64,000 bases of DNA from Sipunculus nudus (Eukaryota; Annelida; Sipuncula; Golfingiida; Sipunculidae). Within the stretch, counting starts at the first letter, position 1; each line of letters opens with the position of its first letter. The stretch covers positions 4,960,001 through 5,024,000 of the forward strand of contig CM049310.1 of NCBI GenBank assembly GCA_026874595.1, in the 5' to 3' direction. Below, piece by piece: positions 52,940 to 64,000 of this stretch. Under the pieces are notes generated by a model. It was not told the origin of the DNA, did no database searches, and was given only the letters and a program-made list of their open reading frames with translations. Position numbers and translations under genes: made by a program.

Positions 52940-53003
52940 TCATTTGGAGGAGCATAGGACTGGAGATGGAGATTTGAGGACAGAGTGATCTGTTCGAGTT
53001 CAT
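52940..53003 (+). repeat. Degenerate tRNA-like head, possible SINE remnant
   Basis: TTTGGAGGAGCATAGGACTG (52943-52962), then GAGATTTGAGG, then TGTTCGAGTTC (52991-53001), resembles a tRNA A box, anticodon arm and B box in the right order and spacing. A second, weaker one lies at 53384-53435 (GTGTGGTAGAGCAACGCTC ... GTTTGTTCCTGC). Neither can form a complete tRNA, so I read them as old SINE heads. Confidence 0.35.
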
Positions 53004-53435
53004 CAGCTTAGGCCACACAAAAGAAAATGTTATACTACAGAATTACTGCTCTAATTTTTCACACGTGAAAACCAATGAGCACCTCATCATTAATATTTGT
53101 GAATACTTCTCTTACCTTAATCCATTCCAAGAATTCATCATGTGAATTAAATCATGCAAAATTTCATCCATAAAGCCTGATAAAGGTTTTATCAAAATTT
53201 TGTATTCTTATTACCACTTCAAGAAAGGTGTGCTATTTTGTATCCTTCACATAAAGTTTGGAAAAAATTGTCTATTTTGACTAAACAGATCAACTGTTTA
53301 AAAAATACCCACTGACACCGTACTTTTGATCATATTTGAATCCATTGAAGACATTATTTTATTCTGGTGTGGCCTATTGTGTCAGTGTGGTAGAGCAACG
53401 CTCTTTGCCAGTATTTGTTTGTTCCTGCTACTCTT

Positions 53436-56168
53436 GATGAAAACACTTGGCTCATTTGGATGAGAAGATGGGAGGACTTCATCAGGCAACCACAGTAGCA
53501 GAAACTAGAGTACCTGAATTTTGGGTGCATGTGATTTTTTGTCAGTTTCTGAGAAATGAATATTACAGGAATGAATAGCAGGAGAAGCTTTCAGCCCTTG
53601 GAGAAGCTTCACAAACCAGGTATATATCAGAATGGCTGTGAAGGTTTTTAAGTCCTCTGTGAACTGGGATGGCAACTGTGTTAAGTAGCACAAAACATAT
53701 TTCTATATTTATAATTTGCTGAAGAATCTGAGATCAAGGTTTTATTTTTTAGATAATGGATGATGTCAGTGACTGCTTAGGTTAGTTTTCAAATAAATAA
53801 AAAAGTCATACTTGGAAATGAACAGTTTGCTTTCCCTGTATCCCTTGAAATCCTACAAGTTAATCTGCTGCTGGTCTGCAGAAAGTGCTCACCTGTTTTT
53901 TTAGCACTACTAGGTGTTGTTGAGAAGATATGGTTTCATGTTGCAGCAGAGAATTCATGATTAATTATGTTCTGGAGAACATTTCTTTTTCCAAGTAGCA
54001 TTACCTGTATCTTACTAAGGTTGAGAAACAACATTGAAGCAACAAGCTGCTAAGACCCTCTGAGGTGTTAATACTGTTCCTGCCCTGGATAACATATATA
54101 AATGTACACAGTGACAGCATTCATTCATATTCTGCAACCTTTCACTAAGCTGTTTGTGATGTCATTAGCTGAGTCAGCTCACATTGGTCACAGTCCTGTT
54201 CACAGATGGTTGTATGATTATTCAGTCTCTTTGAGATAACTGCATTCCTGACCTTTATAATTGTCATATTTCATTAAAATTCCACGAGACCATTTCTTCA
54301 GATATCTTGCAGGTCACAGAATGAACCAAAAGAGTAACCCTGATGATCACTTGGTGCAGGGAAAATTAGGTGAGAAAACATTTGTAAGACAGCAGCACAT
54401 AAATTCTGTTACACCCATTTCTGTTTGATGACCTTTTTTGGCTCTTGCATTATCACTGTCTTAATAAGCCATCAGGAGAACCTGGCCTGGCGTTAAGCGA
54501 TCATAAAGCAGTGAGGTGTCTGGCAGCGAACATAACTACAGCCTTATTGCTTTATGGATGGCCAGGGCTTGACGAGGTCTCGGTAGTCTTGTTACAGCAC
54601 TGCCCCAGCATTAATGCAAACTGAAAAACGAAGATAGGGAGGAAAGCTGGCTTTTTCATGGCCTGTCCATGTTGTATTATTGATTAGTCTGGGAATTGGC
54701 TGGGAGTGGTCATAGAAATTTTCTAAATACGGAGTCTGATTAGCTGATAAATACACACAGGGTGTGATGTATTTGGTCCATAAGTACTATTGTTTTATAA
54801 CCCTTTTATAGGCTTGCTGTATACTACTGCCCACTGGGTCATAAACACTGTAGTGTAACATCAGTTTGTTTGGGTTTTTGGTAGTGTATTGAGCTAAAGG
54901 TTTCTGGTTAAAACCTCACCAGTGCCTTATAGACAACTGATTGGATCTTAATGGAACCTAAGAGACTGGCTCGCATGTTTTAACAACAAGTTATGGCTTC
55001 TGTGTTATATATATATATACCAAGCCCCAGGCAAAACTCTGAAATCCAGAAGGCTTTATTAAAAGCATGTTATTCCAGAGGACAGATGTTTCAGACAGGG
55101 ACTTTTCAAACTAAGACATTTTGGACTATCACATTCTAGACTAGGACATCAAGTCTACAGGAATGAGATGGTTTGATGTTACAGTATCAAGACCAGATAT
55201 ATCCAGTTTATATTTGCACCCAACTTTGAAAAAAGTATGCAAATACAACAGTCATATAAAGATTATTATTGAGTTAAAATTTGGTTTTTATGCAGTGGCA
55301 TCAGGACCCTTACTTTTGCAATATATCAAAATCATTGTTCTGCAGAAAATTAAAATAAAAAATGGATATATTTTGTAACAATCATATTTATTATCTTTTT
55401 CTGACAAAATAAAATTCTAAATTTTTTCTAAAATAAAAAAAAACCTATTGATTTGGTGTCCGTCCTCTGTATTGTTTTAACTGCCTTTTGCATTCATCCC
55501 TGCATTAGTTTGAAGCATTTTACAGGGGCTAGATGAAATATATGCAAAAAAAAGTAATATTAATCAGATGACAGTTTGCCTCCAGTACTGCAGCCATACA
55601 TGTTACTGCACTGTGAATTCTCTATGTTATTGTTGGGTTACATTCCATTAACCTTTTCAGTGCAGGTATGACCTACTTTTCAGTATTATATGACTCAGAA
55701 ACCATAAAAAAAGGTAAGAATTCAGCTACATTATTAATCAATCACTACTGGAGTGAGTCACATGGGGTTTCTTCCTGACAAAAAATAGACTAAATGCAGT
55801 CCTGGGTTAACAATATCCCAGTAAGACACTGTTGGATGGATTCTATTTTGCAGAATTATATGCCAGAATGCTGACTAGTTGGACAAATTTCAACACAAAA
55901 AAATTTGCACTGCACAATACATAATTTATTTGCTTAACCAAAAGAAAGCTTTAACCAAACTTATGTTACTGCCAAGGGTGAGACAGATTTCCACCAGAAT
56001 CATAATAGATTAATTAACATTAAAATAATTCAAAAATTAAACTGATAGAATTATCTGATGCTGTACTATACTCACATGGTATCTGTAACAACCATAGACT
56101 GTACAACTAAATTTTGGAGGGTGGGCATTGGCTTCTCATTATCCCACATTACTGGTCTAAGTTGCACA
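53436..56168. other. Non-coding DNA, no gene seen
   Basis: Unique sequence with short A or T runs. No exon, RNA or transposon terminus that I can support. Confidence 0.5.
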
Positions 56169-58749
56169 ATGGTTAAAGCAGTTAAGATTAGCATTACCTT
56201 CAAATTAGGCCTAGATTGTATATGATGGAAAAAGCAGTTAAGATCAGCATTACCTGCAAATTAGGCCAATATTGTATATGATAGAAAAAGCAGGTAAGAT
56301 CAGCATTACCTTCAAATAAGGCCAAAATTGTATATGATAGAAAAAGCAGTTAAGATCAGCATTACCTGCAAATTAGGCCAAGATTGTATATGATGGAAAA
56401 AGCAGTTAAGATCAGCATTACCTGCAAATTAGGCCAAGATTGTATATGATGGAAAAAGCAGTTAAGATTAGCATTACCTGCAAATTAGGCCAGGATTGTA
56501 TATGATGGAAAAAGCAGTTAAGATCAGGATTACCTGCAAATTAGGCCAAGATTGTATATGATAGAAAAAGCAGTTAAGATCAGCATTACCTGCAAATTAG
56601 GCCAAGATTGTATATGATAGAAAAAGCAGTTAAGATCAGCATTACATGCAAATTAGGCCAAGATTGTATATGATAGAAAAAGCAGTTAAGATCAGCATTA
56701 CATGCAAATTAGGCCAAGATTGTATATGATAGAAAAAGCAGGTAAGATCAGCATTACCTGCAAATTAGGCCAGGATTGTATATGATAGAAAAAGCAGTTA
56801 AGATCAGCATTACATGCAAATTAGGCCAAGATTGTATATGATAGAAAAAGCAGTTAAGATCAGCATTACATGCAAATTAGGCCAAGATTGTATATGATAG
56901 AAAAAGCAGTTAAGATCAGCATTACATGCAAATTAGGCCAGGATTGTATATGATAGAAAAAGCAGTTAAGATCAGGATTACCTGCAAATTAGGCCAAGAT
57001 TGTATATGATGGAAAAAGCAGTTAAGATCAGCATTACCTTCAAATAAGGCCAAAATTGTATATGATAGAAAAAGCAGTTAAGATCAGCATTACCTGCAAA
57101 TTAGGCCAAGATTGTATATGATGGAAAAAGCAGTTAAGATCAGCATTACCTTCAAATAAGGCCAAGATTGTATATGATGGAAAAAGCAGTTAAGATCAGG
57201 ATTACCTGCAAATTAGGCCAAGATTGTATATGATGGAAAAAGCAGTTAAGATCAGGATTACCTGCAAATTAGGCCAAGATTGTATATGATGGAAAAAGCA
57301 GTTAAGATCAGGATTACCTGCAAATTAGGCCAAGATTGTTTATGATGGAAAAAGCAGTTAAGATCAGGATTACCTGCAAATTAGGCCAAGATTGTATATG
57401 ATAGAAAAAGCAGTTAAGATCAGCATTACATGCAAATTAGGCCAAGATTGTATATGATAGAAAAAGCAGGTAAGATTAGCATTACCTTCAAATAAGGCTA
57501 AGATTGTATATGATGGAAAAAGCAATTAAGATCAGCATTACCTGCAAATTAGGCCAAGATTGTATATGATGGAAAAAGCAGTTAAGATCAGCATTACCTG
57601 CAAATTAGGCCAAGATTGTATATGATGGAAAAAGCAGTTAAGATCAGCATTACCTTCAAATAAGGCCAAGATTGTATATGATGGAAAAAGCAGTTAAGAT
57701 CAGCATTACCTGCAAATTAGGCCAAGATTGTATATGATGGAAAAAGCAGTTAAGATCAGCATTACCTTCAAATAAGGCCAAGATTGTATATGATGGAAAA
57801 AGCAGTTAAGATCAGGATTACCTGCAAATTAGGCCAAGATTGTATATGATGGAAAAAGCAGTTAAGATCAGGATTACCTGCAAATTAGGCCAAGATTGTA
57901 TATGATGGAAAAAGCAGTTAAGATCAGGATTACCTGCAAATTAGGCCAAGATTGTATATGATAGAAAAAGCAGTTAAGATCAGCATTACATGCAAATTAG
58001 GCCAAGATTGTATATGATAGAAAAAGCAGGTAAGATCAGCATTACCTTCAAATAAGGCCAAGATTGTATATGATGGAAAAAGCAATTAAGATCAGCATTA
58101 CCTGCAAATTAGGCCAAGATTGTATATGATAGAAAAAGCAGTTAAGATCAGCATTACATGCAAATTAGGCCAAGATTGTATATGATAGAAAAAGCAGGTA
58201 AGATCAGCATTACCTTCAAATAAGGCCAAGATTGTATATGATGGAAAAAGCAGTTAAGATCAGCATGACCTGCAAATTAGGCCAAGATTGTATATGATGG
58301 AAAAAGCAATTAAGATCAGCATTACATGCAAATTAGGCCAAGATTGTATATGATGGAAAAAGCAGTTAAGATCAGCATTACCTTCAATTTCACCAAGATG
58401 TATATGATGGAAAAAGCAGTTTAGATCTGCATTACCTTCAAATAAGGCCAATATTGTATATGATGGAAAAAGCAATTAAGATCAGCATTACCTGCAAATT
58501 AGGCCAAGATTGTATATGATGGAAAAAGCAGTTAAGATCAGGATTACCTGCAAATTAGGCCAAGATTGTATATGATGGAAAAAGCAGTTAAGATCAGCAT
58601 TACCTTCAATTTCACCAAGATGTATATGATGGAAAAAGCAGTTTAGATCTGCATTACCTTCAAATAAGGCCAATATTGTATATGATGGAAAAAGCAATTA
58701 AGATCAGCATTACCTCCAAATTAGGCCACAATTGTATATGATGGAAAAT
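56169..58749. repeat. 56-bp minisatellite, about 46 copies
   Basis: The unit length is 56 bp, measured for example from CAGCATTA at 56581 to the same word at 56637. Each unit holds GAAAAAGCAGTTAAGATCAG, CATTACCTGCAAATTAGGCC and AAGATTGTATATGAT. Units differ at CTGCAAATTAGG/ATGCAAATTAGG/TTCAAATAAGG, GATAG/GATGG and CAGTTAAG/CAGGTAAG/CAATTAAG. Because 56 is not a multiple of three the reading frame rotates; no coding role is suggested. Near the right end a 54-bp variant (CTTCAATTTCACCAAGATG) occurs twice, 222 bp apart, showing a local four-unit duplication. Confidence 0.96.
57180..58100. repeat. 560-bp (10-unit) higher-order repeat in the minisatellite
   Basis: The ordered run of variant units ending with AGCAATTAAG at 57521 is repeated ending with AGCAATTAAG at 58081, an offset of 560 (10 units). 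Both runs carry the same order: three or four GATCAGGATTACC units, then the ATGCAAATT unit, the CAGGTAAG unit and the CAATTAAG unit. Confidence 0.75.
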
Positions 58750-60231
58750 GTGTCTATTCTAGGAGATGTCTGAAAACTGTGGTGGAAGGTGATTTTAGAA
58801 CTCTCTTTTCACTGGGATTGGAGTAACTCCGACATAATTATATCAGATTGCTATTATAGCTATGTCCTTTCTGAAGTTTTCCTTAAACCCGGTTCAGTAT
58901 TTTGAAACAACCTTTATCTTTTCACTTACTGTTGCTGAGGAAGCTGGCTGGAAAGTCGCCTCAGCCAATGTCAACTGTGGATCTCTCCCTTCCTTTAGTT
59001 TTTGCTGAGCATAAAAGTAAAAAAAAAATGGAAGCAGCTGCTACTGTCACAAGATTTTTGTTTCATAAGAGCCAGACAATGCTGACCATACATTCCTTCT
59101 GTTTCAGCATAATGAATATTCATGGGAAGAGAATCCTCCCCTATACAGCAGAATCACAGCTTTATGTAATCTCAGATTTCACGTAGCTGTTTTTCATAGA
59201 AAATTCTGTTATTTTATTCGTTTCCTAATTGTGAACGGCAGACTTTATTTTCAGGAAAGATAAAAGCATAAATGTGTTTCAAAAGCGATACTTGAAGGTC
59301 CATATTTATCCACGTGATGCATTAGGTAATAAAATAATTATGGGATGGCAAAACCTCCATAACAGCAGTCGCCTCTGAAAGCTATTAATGATAATAAATT
59401 AATACACCGTTGTCAAGGTCACATCCATGCCATGATCGATACAGTGAAGCATGGTGATGATTTAGAAGATGGAATATGATTCAGATAAATGGTTTCATTA
59501 CGGACCGCTTTTGATGGGCTGCTTGGCACAGACTCTCCATCAGCTTGCGGTGACAGGAATGATGATCAGTAATCTCCACTGTTTATTCATATTTCACCGG
59601 TTAATAGAGGATAGTCATAAACTGTTACTTCATGTAACACATCCAGTGGTCTGTGGCCTCATCACCACATTCTTTGAAGCATTGAGTAGTTTAGGTTATC
59701 AATCCCAGAGTAACACATATTTACTTACACATTTAGTGACTAAATTTTCTTCACACGTGCATATTTAGACAGATAACTGAAAAAATTTGACATGCCAAAA
59801 TGTGTTCTTCACCTGCCAAAATAGATTCATGTGAGCATCAAGGAATTAAAACATGACTAAATACTTTCATATATATATATTGTTCTTTCCACCTACCTGT
59901 GATAATATGTTACTGCAAGTACATTGCACTAAACTGTTCAGTTATAAATTAATTTTACATATCAATTTAATTGCGTGCACCCTAGCATTGACCCTAGAAG
60001 GAAACCAGTACTATCCTTTGTAGAAAGTTGAGTACAGTAATTTATCATATAAGGAAAGGCCAGTTTTTCCTGACCAGTTGACTCCAGAGATAGCATCAAA
60101 GATACTTATCAAATACATAGAGGTAAACTATATCAGATATCCCAAAGCCTATACTGTCAATGAGGAACTTTAAGCTAGGTAAAAGTACTCAAAGTAGTGA
60201 AAACAGATTTAATTTTTGTGTTATAATGTCT
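58750..60231. other. Non-coding DNA, no gene seen
   Basis: Two open frames of 94 and 99 codons (58902-59186 and 59469-59768) show no domain and sit in AT-rich sequence, so I do not call them genes. Confidence 0.45.
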
Positions 60232-60241
60232 TAATAATTAT

Positions 60242-60649
60242 TGGTGGTGTATCGATTAATCAATTGAATCGATGATTGGTTGTTTTCTTTAAAATTGATT
60301 ATGCGTTTTTGCATAATTGGTTAAAATCGATTATGTATGCACATGCAAATTATCTAATCCTATAAGAGATATATATGAACACAAATTTATGAACACCATC
60401 AAAACAGAACCTGGTGCACTCAACCCTGTTCAATGGCATGTCGATGTTGGATGCAGAGGGACTGATGGTTTTATTATGAATACTGATGTACATGTCAGAC
60501 TATTTACTGGAGTCAGTATTCTAGGTAATAGTATGCAGCAGGTTTCAAGGTAGTACAGAAAGTACATAAATAATCAATTAATAATCAATCATGGGTCGTT
60601 ATTACTTTTCAATCATCGATATTGATTTTAAAACCAAGTATTACCACTA
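60242..60649. mobile_element. hAT-like MITE, 408 bp
   Basis: The left end reads TGGTGGTGTATCG and the right end, reverse-complemented, TAGTGGTAATAC, a short degenerate TIR of the hAT style. ATAATTAT flanks both ends (60234-60241 and 60650-60657), matching the 8-bp target duplication of hAT elements; the flanking identity extends to 10 bases. Subterminal ATCGATGATTG occurs in inverted orientation near both ends. The interior holds a 78-codon open frame with no transposase features. Confidence 0.65.
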
Positions 60650-60659
60650 ATAATTATGC

Positions 60660-61690
60660 ATCACTGCCATAAATATTTCAGTTTATAATATGACACCAAA
60701 GATGGTCATTAGTCAGTAATGGTACCATATACTAAGAGATTAAAGGTCACCCATAACATGCTGGGGGAAGACAATATGTGTAAGAAGTTACCGACCAGGT
60801 GAGGACCTACCATACATTATTTTTACGTACCTGGATGATAAACAGCCTGTGACAATACATTATTTTAATGGTCTGGCACTCCGGCAACAGATGTGATTGC
60901 ACCTGTTGACCAGGTACCCCTTTTTGACCCTTTATCATATGTGTTGTTTTTGTGAGTCATGCTGGGTACCAGTCTGTGGTTATTGATGGTCTGCAGCCTT
61001 GAGCTGTCCCAGCCAGTGGTGGGCGTCTCTCTGCTGTGTCCTGAAGGAGTTCAGTATCCCTCAGGCTGCTACTAGGTGATTGTCTAGAACCAGTGCTACT
61101 GGGTCAGCTCCTGAACTAACTGCAGACAGTGCTGTTCATGTATATTGGTGTTAAAACAAATTTATCACAGGACAAGATATCTGGTAACAGAACATCATAC
61201 TTAGGGACAAAATGTCACAGAACATTAAATAATTAACTTGGTAAAGAAAGCCAAATATCACAAATTATTTCTTGATTCATATGTATGTTATAGATAATAT
61301 AAGGATGGCTTTCAGGTGGAATCTTAATATTAACTATTTAAGCCCTCATTTAGAACTTAATTACAGATAATTTATGGCTAACTTTTGGCCCTTATGAATT
61401 GATGGATTATCAGTTAATGTAAACCTGGCCATTAGGAGATAAGCTTCTACTGATTTTCATTCTTAGTTCATCTGTTGATTTTATATTGATAAAATATTTA
61501 ACTGGCTAGTGATAAAAAGAGATATTTAGAAAATACTGAACTTTAAAAAAAACGACCAGGTCCATTCAGTTCATTCAAATAACTGGCCCAGCAACAACGT
61601 AGCAGTGATTGAGCATGAAAACAGAACTTTGACATCGTCTTTATGAAGCCATTTAAAAGGCAAAATGTTACAGCTGATCTTAATTAGCAT
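60660..61690. other. Non-coding DNA, no gene seen
   Basis: Unique sequence between two transposon-like elements. Nothing supported on either strand. Confidence 0.45.
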
Positions 61691-61698
61691 AAAACAGG

Positions 61699-62169
61699 CT
61701 CACATGGTGGGATTTTCTACAATTTTCTGTGATTGTCTTCGATATTGCATGAAATTGTTGGAAATTGTGGGATATCACTGTGTGTGATCTGCTACTAACC
61801 ATCCACAACAGGTTTCTGTTGTTGCTAATTTTAGCATAGGTATCACATAAAGTCTTAGCAAATCATAGGAGTTTGATCAAGTTACGAACAATGAGAATGT
61901 GAGGACATATCATAGGAAATGGTATAGACAATCTATAGACAATCTCAAATACGGCATATATGTCAAGTAGTGGCAGATAATCACAGACAGTCACAGACAT
62001 TTGTATACATTTGTATACAAGTATACGTCAGTCACAAACCTCACAGGGAATAATGCTGTGTGAGGGCTTGTCCTTTCCTTCTGTCCTGTAAGATTGTGGG
62101 AGCAAATCATTGGAAATCAAGGCACATTGCAGCATAGGAAATTGTAGAAAAAAATTGCATTGTGGGAGG
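61699..62169. mobile_element. Possible foldback element, about 470 bp
   Basis: The left arm around 61699-61732 (CTCACATGGTGGGATTTTCT, then ACAATTTTCTGTG) is similar to the reverse complement of 62131-62169 (CCTCCCACAATGCAATTTTT, then TTCTACAATTTCCTATGC). The longest exact shared word is TCTACAATTT. No clear target-site duplication is visible, so this is a weaker call than the other elements. Confidence 0.4.
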
Positions 62170-63285
<1,116 letters not shown>

Positions 63286-63331
63286 TTATGGCAGACTGCC
63301 CGCACACAATAGGGGTTGAATTTGGGACCAG
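63286..63331 (+). CDS. Rab14: Rab14 second coding exon (switch I)
   Basis: 46 bases that complete Phe36, then encode MADCPHTIGVEFGT (37-50) and the first two bases of Arg51. This is switch I, with the Mg-coordinating Thr43 and the Rab-family effector motif IGVEFGT. The sequence is that of Rab14 rather than its relatives Rab2 or Rab4. The donor is AG|GTAAGT. The reading frame is intact and there is no sign of a pseudogene. Confidence 0.94.
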
Positions 63332-64000
63332 GTAAGTTACATTGTAGCAACAAAACCTGCAGGGTTCATCATCTGACAATACAGTGTCTAACACTGTAAA
63401 TTTAGACCTGCTAGACCATAAATACAGTAGAACGCCTGCTAAAGGCCACGCCTCAATAACGGTCAATACGTCTATAACGGTCAGATTTTTCCGGTCCCGA
63501 ATTTTAGACCGTTATATTTCATAATCATTTTGTTGTCAATTACTTTTATTCCTCTATTCCGTATTACGGCCAGGTTTCTCGGTCCCGCAGGGTGGGAAAA
63601 GCCTCAATTACGTTAAGGGGCAGTGACTCCATGACATGGGCTCGACAAATCGAGCGGCCACTTCTGACCTCAATATCATTACACAATTATCCGCTCTCAC
63701 ATATTCCTGTCTGTTAATGAGTGCCTGGATAAAGGTTACCACTCGACCGTGACTGAGTAGTTGGATACGTAACCAGCGTCGTACTACCCCCACACAGCCT
63801 CATTAGTATGCACAATAGTAAGGCAATTGTTCCCACTTGCGTTTATGTTTGTGAATCAGTCGTGCGAGGGGGATCTTAAACTGGGTGTTTGTCATTTAAT
63901 TTTTACGAATGACAACCAGCGGGTCTCGATGATTATGTCATCAAAAAAACGTTAGGCAAACTGTGGATCTTTAAACTTTCTTTAATGTCCTAACACGTAC
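63332..64000 (+). other. Rab14: Start of Rab14 intron after coding exon 2
   Basis: Begins GTAAGTTACA and runs off the right edge of the window. It holds a pogo-like transposon terminus (see separate entry). Confidence 0.85.
63425..64000. mobile_element. Left end of a pogo/Tigger-like element, truncated by window
   Basis: After a TA dinucleotide (63423-63424) the sequence begins CAGTAGAACGCCTGCTAAAG, the typical pogo/Tigger terminal style, followed by repeated ACGGTCA words (63458, 63477) and CCGGTCCCG / TCGGTCCCG (63492, 63580). It is GC-richer than the surrounding intron. The right terminus is not in the window, so its length and any transposase are unknown. No transposase motif is visible in the 576 bases present. 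Confidence 0.5.

Noticed and set aside
58260-58697. Two similar minus-strand frames of about 70 codons with repeated sequence
   Set aside because: They arise from the duplicated four-unit segment of the 56-bp minisatellite, whose length rotates the reading frame.

Overview
The window looks like an animal nuclear genome, probably a lophotrochozoan and perhaps a mollusc. The evidence is spliced exons with GT..AG borders encoding the metazoan-type N-terminus of the small GTPase Rab14, long AT-rich non-coding DNA, several short inverted-repeat DNA transposons and very large tandem arrays. The phylum is inferred from the general look of the repeats and is not proven. There are no bacterial operons, rRNAs or CRISPR arrays. 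Only one protein-coding gene can be supported. LAYOUT: (1) 1-35802 is one uninterrupted satellite array with a 48-bp unit, about 745 copies, open to the left. Because 48 is a multiple of 3, two forward frames and one reverse frame stay open for long stretches. This produces huge overlapping ORFs (up to about 1,350 codons) that I read as by-products of the repeat, not genes. The array has higher-order structure: a block of about 6.7 kb present twice, a tandem duplication of about 2.4-2.5 kb, a 913-bp duplication, and a 96-bp dimeric domain at its right edge. (2) 36.1-37.0 kb holds a degenerate dimeric repeat whose half-units each carry the 12-bp palindrome GGTGGCGCCACC or a variant. (3) 37.0-39.5 kb is unique AT-rich DNA with an (ATT)n tract and a promoter-like patch near 38.6-38.75 kb. 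(4) 39.5-62.8 kb is non-coding and contains a 920-bp terminal-inverted-repeat element with TAA target duplications, a near-perfect palindrome, a nuclear-receptor-half-site repeat, a (TA)n tract, a 954-bp pogo/Tigger-like element, tRNA-like SINE remnants, a minisatellite of 56-bp units (about 46 copies), a 408-bp hAT-like element with an 8-bp target duplication, and a foldback sequence. (5) 62.79-63.33 kb carries the first two coding exons of Rab14 on the + strand: codons 1-35 plus one base, then through the switch I region. The gene runs off the right edge. A pogo-like left terminus lies in the intron after the second coding exon. HOW IT FITS: the first coding exon starts with a splice acceptor 16 bases before the ATG, so Rab14 has at least one upstream non-coding exon. 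A speculative candidate is near 38.6-38.7 kb, which would make most of 38.7-62.8 kb a repeat-filled first intron lying about 3 kb from the satellite boundary.
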